64,000 bases of DNA, taken from NCBI GenBank assembly GCA_000499405.2, contig HG738139.1, positions 14,046,828 through 14,110,827 on the forward strand, written 5' to 3'. Shown here piece by piece: positions 1 to 11,989 of this stretch. This DNA is from Onchocerca volvulus (taxonomy: Eukaryota > Nematoda > Chromadorea > Rhabditida > Onchocercidae). The translations under genes and the position numbers were made by a program. Position 1 is the stretch's first letter. Each line of letters starts with the position of its first letter. Below the pieces are notes generated by a model. The model was not told where the DNA came from. It was given only the letters and a program-made list of their open reading frames with translations, and made no database searches.

Positions 1-149
1 TCTCTGTATCAATCATGTATTTAATTTTGAACATGATTGAGCAGTTAATAGAATTTGAAAGTAAGATATTCCAACTTATAAATATACTGAACAAGTAGAA
101 AAGTTGAAAGTAAAAGACAGAAGTAAATAATAGTCGAACAAATTTTGAG

Positions 150-3100
150 GTTGAACAGCTATATCATCGTATTGCTCGACAGTCATTTGACTTCTGTGCC
201 AAATATCAGCGACGAACAGAATTTCGTAAATTATGTGATAATCTTCGATTACATTTAACACAAATTCAGAAGCACCAGCATTTGGCTCATGTGTAAGTTT
301 CTATCAGTAGTGTTGCATCAGAAATTATCACTATTTTTCCTTGGAATACATAGATTAGTTGTCATGCACCTGTGCAGTCATGATATTTTCATTATCTTCA
401 CTTGTAAGTTTACGCATTTAAATGAAGTGTAAATGAACTGCAATATTAATGTCAATAATATTAGTTTATTTTAGGGTGAAACTAACAAGTGCAGAATCTT
501 TGACTTTAATGCAAGATACGCGTTTAATACAACTGGATACAGCAATACAAATGGAATTATGGCAAGAAGCATACAGAAGTGCAGAAGATGTGCATGGCAT
601 GATGCAATTAAGTAAGGATAAAGATGAGCGCATGGTTAAACCAGCAAGTTACGTCAATTACTATGATAAGGTTCTTTATAATTTATTTCATCAGTCCCAA
701 TATTTAAAAATCTTCTACCAAGGTTCTGTTATTTGCTGTTCATGGAAAACATTCGATATATCTTTTGTTTCGAATCATTAAGGATTCATTTGTATTCTGT
801 TGAGAATTAATATACTGTAATTTGTTCATATTTTTGCATTTCAATGCGCTGTTTTCAATATCAAATTTTCTTTCTACTCTCAGCGATGGAAAAGCATTAA
901 TCTCATTTGTTACCATTAAAAAATTGAAATCTACAGTAATCGAAAACATTTTTTTGATATCTTTTCCAATACAGCCCATGAGAAAAAGCTTGGTGGTCTA
1001 TTGGTCTGTACACTGCCTGGCAATTATGATAGATGAATGAACTGGGTTCGAAATTGAGACACTATTGGATTTGGAATTTTAAATTCAGTGCACGTTCTCG
1101 TTTCATCTCGTTGTATCACAATGGGGCGATCCATCTAAGCGTGCGAAACAGTTTCATTTAACGTGATTTGAAGGCGTGATGTTCTTTCACGTGTTTTCAA
1201 CATTAAATGATACATTCTTCGCAAATTCTTTACCTGAATAAACAATCCTTAATATACGAAAATGATTCTGGTTTCAACATTAATAATTTTTTCAGCTTGC
1301 GCTAGTATTTTGGAAAGCTGGTAATAGATTGTTCCATGCAGCTGCTCTTCTTCAAAAATACATCATCTATAAGGATATGAAGAAAACATTTAGTATGGAA
1401 GAAGCAATGGATCAAGCAACGCGTGTTCTTCTAGCAACACTTGCAATACCAGATGGTGCTGATAATCCGTCTGATTTAACGCGCCATCTAGATATTGAGG
1501 AGCAACACATTGCAAATATGCGGTAATTATTTTTACTGCAATTATCTGATATTTTCGAATTATTTCTTGCAAGTATGCTGGATTGGGTAATTTATATTCT
1601 TTCTGAAAGGAATTTACTTTAATAGATATAGCATTACTAGTTTAATCCAATTATTACCTGAAATTTCTGCAGTTCTTAACTTTTATCTATTATTTTAACA
1701 AAAATTAGAAGCATGCATTAGTTCTTCACGATTCAAATAAAATCGGGATGATATGCTTGCATGCAAAAGTATGTTTTTTTGGAGGATTGTTCTTGCTGTT
1801 TTTTTTTTTTTTAAAGCAAGAATTGTTCACACAAAAATACACGAAGTTAAGTTTGAAGTTTATTTTTAGTTTTGAGTCTGCACCATTTCTGTTCCTTATC
1901 ATCGTAATTTTTTTCTCGTTTGTTTAAATTAGAGATCATAATTGATATTAAGCAGCACCTTAATTTTGGATTTTTTTTTTTCAGCTGAATCTAAATTATT
2001 TGCTCAAATTTCATTTCTTTATGAGAAAATGCTTTAATAAAACTTGAGGTTGAATATGGTATTTTGATGCTGCCTTGTTTTTCTTCTCTTCAGTTGATTG
2101 ATTGCAAGTACTGAATTGTAAAGATAAATGATTTTGTTGAAATCTTTGTTCGAGCCTACAGATTTCCACTTATAATTGCTGCAGATTTAGAAATAAAGGA
2201 TTCATTGAGTTTATCTTCGCACCATATAGTTAGAAACTCATCTTCATTGTTTATTTTAGGTTACTGTCGAATCTTCTTCGGCTGCCAGTGGCGCCAACAA
2301 GAGTTGGAATTTTAAAAGAGATTACTCGTTTGAATCTGCCAGATGTTGCTGTGGAAAGTGCACGCACTCTCCATCGGTAAAAGCTTTTTGCGCCTATTTT
2401 TGCTGTAAACTATGTCTGATTCATATCTTTCATTTTGTTTTTGGATATTATGGACTGTCGAATATTCATAGTAATGACAAAGATTTATGTTCGTCTCCTA
2501 AGATTGATGGGTTTTAAAAGAAGAAAAAAAAAAAAAACTTGATGATTGTATACTCATATTATAAATTTTTATCATGAGAGACTATAGTCACTTTTTTAAA
2601 ATATATTAGCACAGTTTTGCTCTAAAGCGACAAGAATTGTCATAATAATGCTTGTAATTCTACTAAATTTGTTACCGTAAAAAAAAATTAAGGAAATAAA
2701 AGGTTTCCTCATTCCTCGAATCCCATTTTTCAGATTATTGGAGTGTAATTTCACACCTCTACGTCTTGCAAGTGAGATTCAAACGGAATTGACAAAAGTA
2801 ACGGAACTTAACAAAGCTGAATATAATCAGTATGTTGAGGCATTGAAAGGCGTTACAGCTACAAAAATTATAAAGCAGATTTCGGTCATTTATGATACAC
2901 TTTCAATTGAGCGTATCCAGAAAGTAATTCCATTTTATAATGGTGATGAGCTAGAACGTTTCTTAGTGGATATAGCAAAACATCGCTATGTCAAGGTAAG
3001 TTCATCTTATTTTTGTTATAGTGTAACATCAATTTTTGATTTAAAAAAATGGTCTTAAGCGATGGTTATGTTCTCTAGGCAGATGTAGACTTGGACTAAT

Positions 3101-6100
3101 TTTTAGGCTCGCATCGATCATCGCGGCAGATCAATTCACTTTGGAGCAGCCGATGCCGCACTTTCTGGATTTTTCGATTTAGAAGTATCGGATGGTTTTG
3201 GAGAAGCGGAACAGGTTTAGCTTGCTTTTATACATAGATTTTTTTCATTCCTATTTGTATGTAACATGAAAGAAAATGATGACCAAATCTTCGGATTCTG
3301 AATGCAGGATTTTGGTAAATAATCATGTTATTAACTAAGATATTAACTTGTTTATGTGTTGCTGTTATAAGTGTTGGATGGTTACCAAAAAGAAGACCAT
3401 CCTTTTGACAATGAGATATATAGCGACTAAATATTGTGACTATGAAAGTTTCCGTTTTATTATTTTAAGTAACCACTGAAGAATCATAATAAAGAGTGAC
3501 CTTTGAAAGAAGCATGTTGAATTTTGCCAGTAATTTTCATTATTTAGGTAGCCGTTGAAGACATTCGAAGTCATCTTCAGTCAATGTATAATAGCCTGCG
3601 AGATGTCGTTCAAGTTCTTGATTATGAAGAGATTAAGAAGGCTGCTACTGAAGACGTAAATCTTTAAAATACTTGTCTGTTAATTGTTTTTAAAATTTTA
3701 TGCTTTCTTGCAACAAATTCTTTTTTTTTTTTTTTTTTAGTTAAGACGTCATGCGGAAATATATGCATATCACAAAGATGCCGATTACGAGCGGATACTC
3801 TTGCGAAGGAAAAAAATCGAAAGTTATAAGGAAACTAGTGAACGACAAAAAATGGAGAAATGTCAACAAGCCCAAGCAGAAGCTAATAGAAAGGAAGAGC
3901 AAAGAAGAGCTGAAGAAATGCGCCGTTTGGAACAGGAAAATATCGAGAAAGAAAAATTGCGGAAACTTGCGGAGCAAGAGGAGATTGATCGTAAAGTACG
4001 GGCAGAAAAAATGAAAAAAATCCAAGCAACTCCAATATATCAAGCTATTGTAAAAGATCACGGAGAAGAAGCTTTCCAAAACATGGATCCTGATTCAGGT
4101 ATGTACGAAGTAGTCCGGCACTAGTTTTTTGATTATATAATTAATTATTTTATTACAACTGATATCTATTGTTGAATTTTTCAGTACTTCGTGAACAGCG
4201 TGATCGTTTGGATGAACAACGTCGCGAGCAACAAGCCCGTTTGCAGCAACAGGAAAAGAAATTTGATCATTTGATCCGTGCTTATCATCTACAGGAAATG
4301 GTAGCACGTAGAGCTATATCGAATAAGTTTGCTGTGAAAGCTCCACAAAATCATGATTCTTATGAGAAGCGTCGTATTGAAAATGCAATGTGTGTTCAAA
4401 TTCATTGCTTTTACTTGTTTTATTTTTTTAGTGCTTTTTCATTCCATGTAGTCAGATGAATTGAGAATAAGCATCTCTAATGGCAGTAAACAATTCTTTT
4501 GGATTGTTTATTGTAAATTTTTTCCAGAATAAAATAAGAAGTATATCATGATTGGATAAATTTGTACATTTGTACATTTTTTTATCGGAATACTGCATAC
4601 AAAAAGATTGTCGAATTATTACAAAAGTGAATTTTACTTTTATTTTTTCCATTTTTTTTTTTTTAGCAAAGAACACGAAAATGCGATTGCTGTCTATGAG
4701 CGCATGGAGAAAGTGCGTAAAGATCCGGATGCAGCTGCATTTCTTGAATCGGTCAAGAAAACACGTGCTGAAGATTTCAGGAGGAAAATGGAGGACTGGG
4801 AAACGAAATTGGAGGAAGAGAAACGGAAACGTCTGGAAGAACGTCATGAACTTCGCAAAAAAGAAAGAAGAAGAGAATGGCTCCAGGTCTGTACTAGTTT
4901 TATTATATTATAAAATATCTAAAAGTTCCTTTCACAGGAACCAAACTTTTATTTATATTCACACTTTTTCAGGAACGTGAAAGAGAATTGATAAAAGCCA
5001 AGGAAGCAGCAGAGCAAGCAAGGAGAGAAGAGCAAGAGAAAGAGCGAAGAGCAGTTCGTGAAGCACAGCGTCCACCTAAACGGGAAGTAGTTGAAAATTC
5101 AGATATGGATTCCGATTGGCGTAAAGGTACACAGCCAACACAATCTCGAACTGTTCCCTCAAAACCTTTTGGAGAACGTTTCGTGGAAGGTGAACGTCAT
5201 CGCGAAAGTGTTCCAGTTGTAAGTATTTTTTAGTAAAGAATCTTTAAGTGCTTGTAAGATTGATTATTGTAAGCTCAATATTCCATTGGCCAAATCCAGA
5301 AATGACTCTTAATTTTTTCAGGCCGCATCTGAAGCTGATAGTGGACCATGGATGCGTGGAAATGTTATTGGGTCGCAGAGACAGCAAGATGGTTCGGCTC
5401 GTAATTTTGAACGTCCTTCGGTGCCATCACGCTTTTCTGATCGAGAACAGTCACGTGGCGAAGCAGATACAGCGACAAGTTGGAGGAAAGGACAAATAAT
5501 ACAACGTGATAAGGATCAAGCTGTTGGACAAGTATTAGATAATCAGAATTTCTTTTTTTATAAAGTTCCGAATATTTGCGACTAATTTTAAGAGATCTTG
5601 TTTTAATAAAATTTAATGAATAAATCTTATAGCAGTCATTCTTGGAAAGACGTGGAGAACCATCTGGTGCGCAGCCACATGATGCGAAAGCTGTGGTCAC
5701 TTCTTCTCCAGCTGATGCAGGACCATGGAGACGAGGAATGATTATAACACGTGATCAAGTCGATTCATCACAACGGGCATCTGCAACACGTAAGCTTTTG
5801 ATATTTTACGTTTTGCTAAAGATTTTCCGAAGGCTTTGCGGCGAATATAACAGACATACAAATCATACTACTGCTTTTTGATCTCAAATCAAATTATACC
5901 TCTGTATTCCTTTTATAAGTATGCCTTTCAATTGATATCAGAAACTGTTTTATGATTTTCAAATTGTTTAGCTCCCACAAGTCAACCATGGCGCCCTTCA
6001 AGGCTACGTCAAGTAGATGGTGCAACTGTAAATGGAACTCCATCTGGGAGAATATTAGAAGGAACTGGTAGCACTGAATCAAATACAGGTAAATGGAATC

Positions 6101-6575
6101 GATCCATGCAACGTACCGGTGATGGCCACAATGCACAATCTTGTAAGTTTTTCTTGTAGGTTGTTTTAAAAATATTTTTTAATTTTGTGCTCAGTTTTTT
6201 GTTCTCCTCTTGCTAATAGGTTGCACTTTTGATCATCTTTTTTTGCCAAGAATGAAACCATTTTGGTAATTTTTAAAATATATTCTGCTATGAAGAGTTT
6301 TTATTCAGAATTTATTCTGTGTTTAGAAAGTAACAAGTTTAAGAATCTCAACGTTTGTTGTGTACATGTGTTGTAATGAACATTAGGTACTCCTGGATAT
6401 TCTCCTTTTTTCATTTATGTGGTTTTTATAATTCTGTAGCGGAAAAGTCTAAGATTGTCATTTCAGTGTTCATGTGTTACTTTTTTATCGGATTTCATTT
6501 GCAGCTCGTGTTTTATCTCAGTATCAACAGCGCAAAGGAGCAGCTGATGACGATCGTAATTGGCGCCAAAAATGA
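150..6575 (+). CDS. egl-45: Eukaryotic translation initiation factor 3 subunit A (5'-partial)
   Basis: eIF3a is the large scaffold subunit of eIF3, which binds the 40S ribosome and helps recruit mRNA in the cytosol. Exons seen: 150-292, 475-670, 1296-1522, 2260-2376, 2734-2995, 3107-3214, 3548-3655, 3741-4098, 4185-4389, 4667-4886, 4973-5218, 5322-5531, 5633-5789, 5972-6142, 6505-6575; total 2799 nt, in frame, 932 residues. The early exons give family-typical stretches such as [16 protein letters not shown]-like [17 protein letters not shown] and [11 protein letters not shown], covering the PCI region. Exons 8-11 encode a long charged coiled coil rich in Arg/Glu/Lys. The tail holds repeated Trp motifs (DSDWRKG, SGPWMRG, TSWRKG, AGPWRRG, DRNWRQK). 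Stop TGA is at 6573-6575. The N-terminal ~200 residues lie upstream of the window. The first acceptor is uncertain (134 or 150). Assignment is firm; exact splice sites are by eye. Confidence 0.95.
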
Positions 6576-6746
6576 TAGTAATTACGAATTTTAATTTAGT
6601 AATCGAATGTTTTTGTACTGATTTTATCTTTCTATGACAGCTGCTTTCTTTCCAATTTTCTATCAGTGATTCTTGTTGAAAAAGCAAAGATTCTTTTGCA
6701 CAATTTTTTTTCAGTCTTTTGATCAACTTTTCCCATTATTTATCCC

Positions 6747-6752
6747 AATAAA
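6747..6752 (+). promoter_or_regulatory. Probable polyadenylation signal of eIF3a
   Basis: AATAAA lies about 170 bases after the eIF3a stop codon, in a T-rich 3' UTR. It is the first canonical hexamer on the plus strand after the gene. Cleavage further downstream cannot be excluded, because other AATAAA hexamers occur near 7236-7255. Confidence 0.5.
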
Positions 6753-6864
6753 CATGAATATCTTTACTGTTTCTGTGATTAAAAAAACAGAGAAATATCA
6801 CTTACTTTTTCTCACGAAAAATAGATCAAGTTGTTAAAGATATTGTAGATTAAAGCATGTAAAA

Positions 6865-7018
6865 GGCTCAAAAAGTGACATAAAGAGCCCAAAAAAGCGG
6901 CGTATTTTTGTTTGAGACGTTGTCACTATCGTCTCTACTATTTGTTAGATTTTAAAGGGTCGGAAGCTCAGCTTCTAATTTATCCGATCCTTGCAGCTTT
7001 TTCAAGCTGCATTCTTTT
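6865..7018 (+). ncRNA. Candidate structured RNA: four consecutive hairpins
   Basis: Four inverted repeats stand in a row in otherwise AT-rich sequence. H1 is GGCTC 6865-6869 with GAGCC 6885-6889. H2 is GAGACG 6914-6919 with CGTCTC 6930-6935. H3 is GGGTCGGA 6957-6964 with TCCGATCC 6983-6990 (one G-U). H4 is GCAGCTT 6993-6999 with AAGCTGC 7004-7010, followed by TTTT at 7015-7018, which could stop RNA polymerase III. The H1 loop contains AGTGACA (6874-6880) and the H2 loop contains TGTCACT (6921-6927), perfect complements that could kiss. I do not recognise the family. It may be a free transcript or part of a long eIF3a 3' UTR. The strand is assumed from the T run after H4; the minus strand would fold similarly. 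Confidence 0.35.
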
Positions 7019-8547
7019 AAAAAATGAATGTTGCTATGAATGAAATTCAAGGTCATCCCTTTAAAGACGGATTTAGGGATTCCGGTTCGGGTTTTTTTCA
7101 TTTTCTTCATTTCAGTTTCGGGAATCATCTGCTGTTGTTATAATTATATTGCATATGTTATTTTGTATGATTGTATATTGATTAGTGCTGTTTTTTTTAT
7201 GATGCCATCTTTGAATTTAAATTTAAATTCGTTGTAATAAAAACAATGGGTTGTAATAAAAAGCGCACGGTCTTTTTCATTGTTTGCTTATGAAATAATT
7301 TCTTACGATTGGAGCTACAACTAAACTACTGTGCCATTTTAATATTTTTTCAAGAATTTCCGCTTGATGAGTAATTAAGGGATAAAAGATGCAACAATTG
7401 TGCAGGAATTCAGTTATTGTGAAAGCGGAACAAATCATTTATATTTGTTCTTGGAAAGTTGCGGAGATGGTTGAGAATATCAAATTTACAGCGTAAGTAG
7501 CATTTTTAATTTCTTGTAATTTAAATTAGGCAAGAATATTTGAGCAAAAATGACAATATCTTCATTTGTACTTTACAATACTTAAAAATTATAATTAAAG
7601 TTATAACTTTATGGATTTGCATTTTCTTTTCATTATCTAGCAAAATTTGAGAAAACAAAGATCTCACTTAAGAAGTGAATTTCCAGTATTTGTTCCAAGA
7701 AAGATATTTTATTTGTAGACATATTGTTAATTGCTCGTTTTTTTTTTTTTTTTTCCTTAATGAAAACAATGAGCTTTTTATAGTATAAATAAATTACATG
7801 TAGTTAATGATAAAAAAAAATGTTGAAAATAGTTTATTCTGCGAAAAATTCTACAAGTAAGAAATGAACAAAAAAAAAATGTAAGTAAGAAATGGATCAA
7901 AAATAAGTGAAATTTAGATATAGGATGCCAAAGAAGATGGTTTAACTCATTGAAATCATATTCCTGTTTCATTCGTGTGCATTTGACTTTCGATCTAAAT
8001 AATGTAAAATTTCCAATATTATACTTTCGATGATTACCTACCATTTCGAGGATGTTTGGAGATTTACAACTCAATCATCTTACTTTCTTTGCAAATATTT
8101 TAGTTGGTTCAGGTCTTTTATATAAATAAACCAAAAATGAGCTTATTTTCATCGTTTTTATCTATTCGTATTCTTCATGTTGTTAAAAAACTTAAAATAT
8201 CGCTTGAAATGTTGACTTGAAACATGAAAATATGATTTTTTTGCGAGTATCGTTATACTTCATCGAATATCGAATAATTAATGGGATCCATTAAACAATT
8301 GAATTATTTGTTAATTAATTAATTTTGAAAATTTTACTCAAAAAATCAATGTATAATTAGAAACTACGGGGTTGAGGGATAGGTAATACATTGGCACTAA
8401 ATCCGAATTATCCTGGTGACATAAATATTGATAAATAGTATACAAAAACAGAAAAAAAAATTAGAAATGAAAAACTTTAAGCAAAATAAGAGAAATAAGT
8501 TACAAAAAAAAAAAAATCATACATTTTCATCTATACAGATTCGAATT
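7019..8547. other. Convergent intergenic stretch, no gene seen
   Basis: Between the tail-to-tail eIF3a and Q-rich genes there is AT-rich DNA with T and A homopolymers. The 65-codon reading frame near 7040-7237 is hydrophobic by composition and has no splice context, so I do not call it. No other signal is seen. Confidence 0.6.
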
Positions 8548-8953
8548 TTACTGCATTTGTGAAGTTGCGAGTAATTTTATTGGAGCATTCAATACTTCAT
8601 CACCATTTAACTTATAGCTCGAATCATCTCGAAGTTTTGTTGATGATTTGAGCAATTTTGGTTTATGAATTTCTTCCGATTTATCCGAGCTTGATGAAGC
8701 TTCTGTTGTAACACGTTGTTCTAAAGTTTTTGAACTATTTAAATTGTAAATAATTACCATTCAATTATAAACAAATTAATTCTACCATAGAATTAATTGC
8801 TTGGAAAGTTGTTAATTAATTGGCTTTGTAGGTTGTGATTAAAATTATTTGGAAAATTGGAAGAAATTTGTCAAAAAGAATTGAATTTAAAAAGAAAACA
8901 TTTCAAAAAAGCAAGATGAAATGTCATCTCCTCTCCAATTCTATAACTTTTTT

Positions 8954-8996
<43 letters not shown>

Positions 8997-11952
8997 TATC
9001 TGCTATGATGGATTATATATCTTTTAATTAATTTCAGCTTAATAAGAATTTTGTTAAAAATAACCTCGAACGAAATTGACTTGCGATTGTGGTGTAGTAT
9101 CATCTTGTTTCAACATTCCTTCTGCGTCTTTCGCAATTGCGATCGCTAGACGTACGGCATCATCTTCGGCTGAATGCTGAAATGAAAAAAAAAAAAAACT
9201 TTTTTTTCAAGTAATTTCCATAAAAACTATTTTTCATCCTTTTACTAAAATTTTGCTGCAATTTTATCAATTTTCTTACCTGTGGTATTACCTTAACATC
9301 GCCATTCTTTACAATTATTTCTGATTCCTTATCGGGAGAAATGGTAATCACATTTTCATTGATTTCTTTGTCGAGAAAACTGCAATTTTGAAAATTTAAA
9401 TTGTTTTACATTGAATTCAAATTTAAAGTAAATTTTGAAAATTTGGATGAACAAAAATTCATATTTATTACAAAAATTGAACATCTCACAGGAATTAGCA
9501 AAGACGAGATATACTTGAAAAAGGGTGAAGGAGAATCCGATGATTCCGATAAGTTATCGGAATTGCCATCTATCGTTGTCATCGCGATGTTTGCAGAAAC
9601 AGTTGGTTCAGTAATTTCTTCCGCTGTTTGTTCTGGCATTTCTTCGACCGGTCGTCTCGGGAATGTATCAGCAATCATCAGAACTGGTACATCAGGATCG
9701 GTAGTCTTCTCTTTCTATAAAAGTAAAATACAACTTCTCACTTTTTCCTGTAAATTATAGGAGATAAAATGTTGATTTTACAAGTTGGATTAGCTTAACA
9801 TTTACAACTTTAACCAAAATATCATTACTAGATGATTTGATAATTGATATGAAAATAGCGAAATTCGCAACTATAAGCTTACTTCTGCTCGTTGTTCGGC
9901 TTCCAATCGATCTTGCTCGATTTGCATTCCAAGTGCTCGTTGTTGCAATTCACGAAAAATCTCATCTGAACTGATTTGAGCTGGTGGTACAACACTGGGA
10001 GCTAAAGGTGACATTATTGGTATGGCAGTTTGTAACATTTGTTGTTGCATCTAAAATATGAAATAGAAATGAAAAGTAATAGAATGCGAAAAGAATTGAT
10101 TTTATCGATTGATTTTTTTCTATTGAGTATTGATTGATTAGCAATTTTCGAAAAGAATTGAATATCGATTGATTTTTCTATTCATTTCCCAATATTCCTC
10201 CTTTTTTTTTCCAATAAAAAATCGATGAAAGGAATCATCATCTACTGTTTCAAAGAAATGGTTGATAGCAGTGCAATGAATAAAGATTTATTGATTTAAA
10301 TAAAATTTGAAAAAAAAAATCAATTTACCTGTGCTCGTGATCGTAATTCTTTAAAGATAGTATCACGATCTGGGGTACCTTCAAGTGTCATTGATATTGG
10401 CTGCAAAATTGTGCAAATATTTACTGGAATTATGAAAATGGGAATGAAATTTAAAAAAAAAAAAAAGTTTTTTTTTTCTTTTTGACATAGATCACATCTT
10501 TTCAAAAGTGTAAAAATTACCTGTTCAACGATAGGTTCCTTTTTCGGCTCCAAATCGAGTCTGCAATTTTATGCATCAATTCTATTTGTAAAAAATAAAA
10601 TTTGATATTAAAAAAAAAGAAAAAAAATGCAAAAGAATATAAATAGTTGAAAAATGAGAGAATAATAATAAAAAAAAAAAAAAGGGAAAGAAAGGTCAAA
10701 TTGCAAGAAATAAAAGTTCAATGCTCCTTTCTCGAAATAAAAGTTCAATGAAATAGCAAAATTTCCTCTTCTGTTTACTTTTTTCTTCCCTTAATCACTT
10801 TTTTTCCTGAATAAAAAAATGTGCAAATTAAATCGGAAACATCAAATAATTCATTTTTTAAATTCATATTTCTGATTTATTTCATAAAAATCAATAATCT
10901 CAAAAAAAAAAACCATTCAATTAATACCTATTGATCGAATCATCACGAATTTGTATTGGCATAGCATTTGGCTTTGCTGGATTTGATTCAATAGGTTGAA
11001 TTATTGGTTCTTCTCTATTTATCATCTGTTAAAAAATATATTTTTTTTATTTAAGTAAGGATATATTTTAAGTATTAGTATATTGTATTAAGTATATTAA
11101 GTATAGCATATTAAATATAGTTTAATTTATAGTTTATTTAAATTAAAAATAAAAGTATATTGTTAAATATTTGTCCTAAAAAAAAAATGTATTTCAATTA
11201 AATATTTGTTTTTAAAAGAAAAATATTTTATATTAAAAATCATATTTCGAATTTTTGACCTATTTCATAATGGGAATAAAAATTCAACACTTCTTTTTAA
11301 ATATTTATTTGAAAAAAAAAAAAAAGTTTATTTGTTTAAAAAAAAAAAAAAGTATATTTTAAAGATTTTTTTTTTTTAATTTTTGAAGATTTTTTTTCTA
11401 TATTTAAAATTTTATATTTTAGTATTATTAAACATTGCTATCTATTGTTTATTATCAATTCATTCATTCAAATCGAATAAAATTATATTTGAATAAAATT
11501 TAGGTTACTTGTGGTGGCATTAATTTGATTGGCATCATTATTGGTTGTTGTTGTTGTTGTTGTTGTTGTTCCTGTTGTTGTTGTTCTTGTTGTAGTTGTT
11601 GTTGCTGTTGTATTTGTTGTTGTAATTGTTGTTGTAGTTGTTGTTGTCGTTGTTTTTGTTGTTGTTGAAGTTGTTGTTGTTGTTGTTCAAGTTGTTGTTG
11701 AAGTTGTTGTTGTTGTCTGAAAAACATGAAGGGATACATGGGCGGGATTCGGGGTGTTATCACGGGTTGTGCTATCGGTACTGTTATCGTTGGTATCATT
11801 TCCATCGGTGATTGCATATTTGCTGATTCCACATACATCATTGATGGTGCTGTATTTCGCATACGCATAGTTTGCGCATTCATCAATCGCATTTGCATAG
11901 ATAAAAATAACGGTAACGAGGATTCAGAAGGTTGTTGTTGTTGTTGTTGTAC

Positions 11953-11989
<37 letters not shown>

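Noticed and set aside
987..1062. tRNA-like A box (TGGTCTATTGG) and B box (GGTTCGAA) in eIF3a intron 2
   Set aside because: Spacing is tRNA-like, but the D-stem does not pair and the T-stem and acceptor stem are poor. At best a decayed tRNA or tRNA-derived repeat.
7040..7237. 65-codon hydrophobic reading frame on the plus strand
   Set aside because: Biased AT-rich composition, no splice context, no family match, and it lies in the eIF3a 3' flank.
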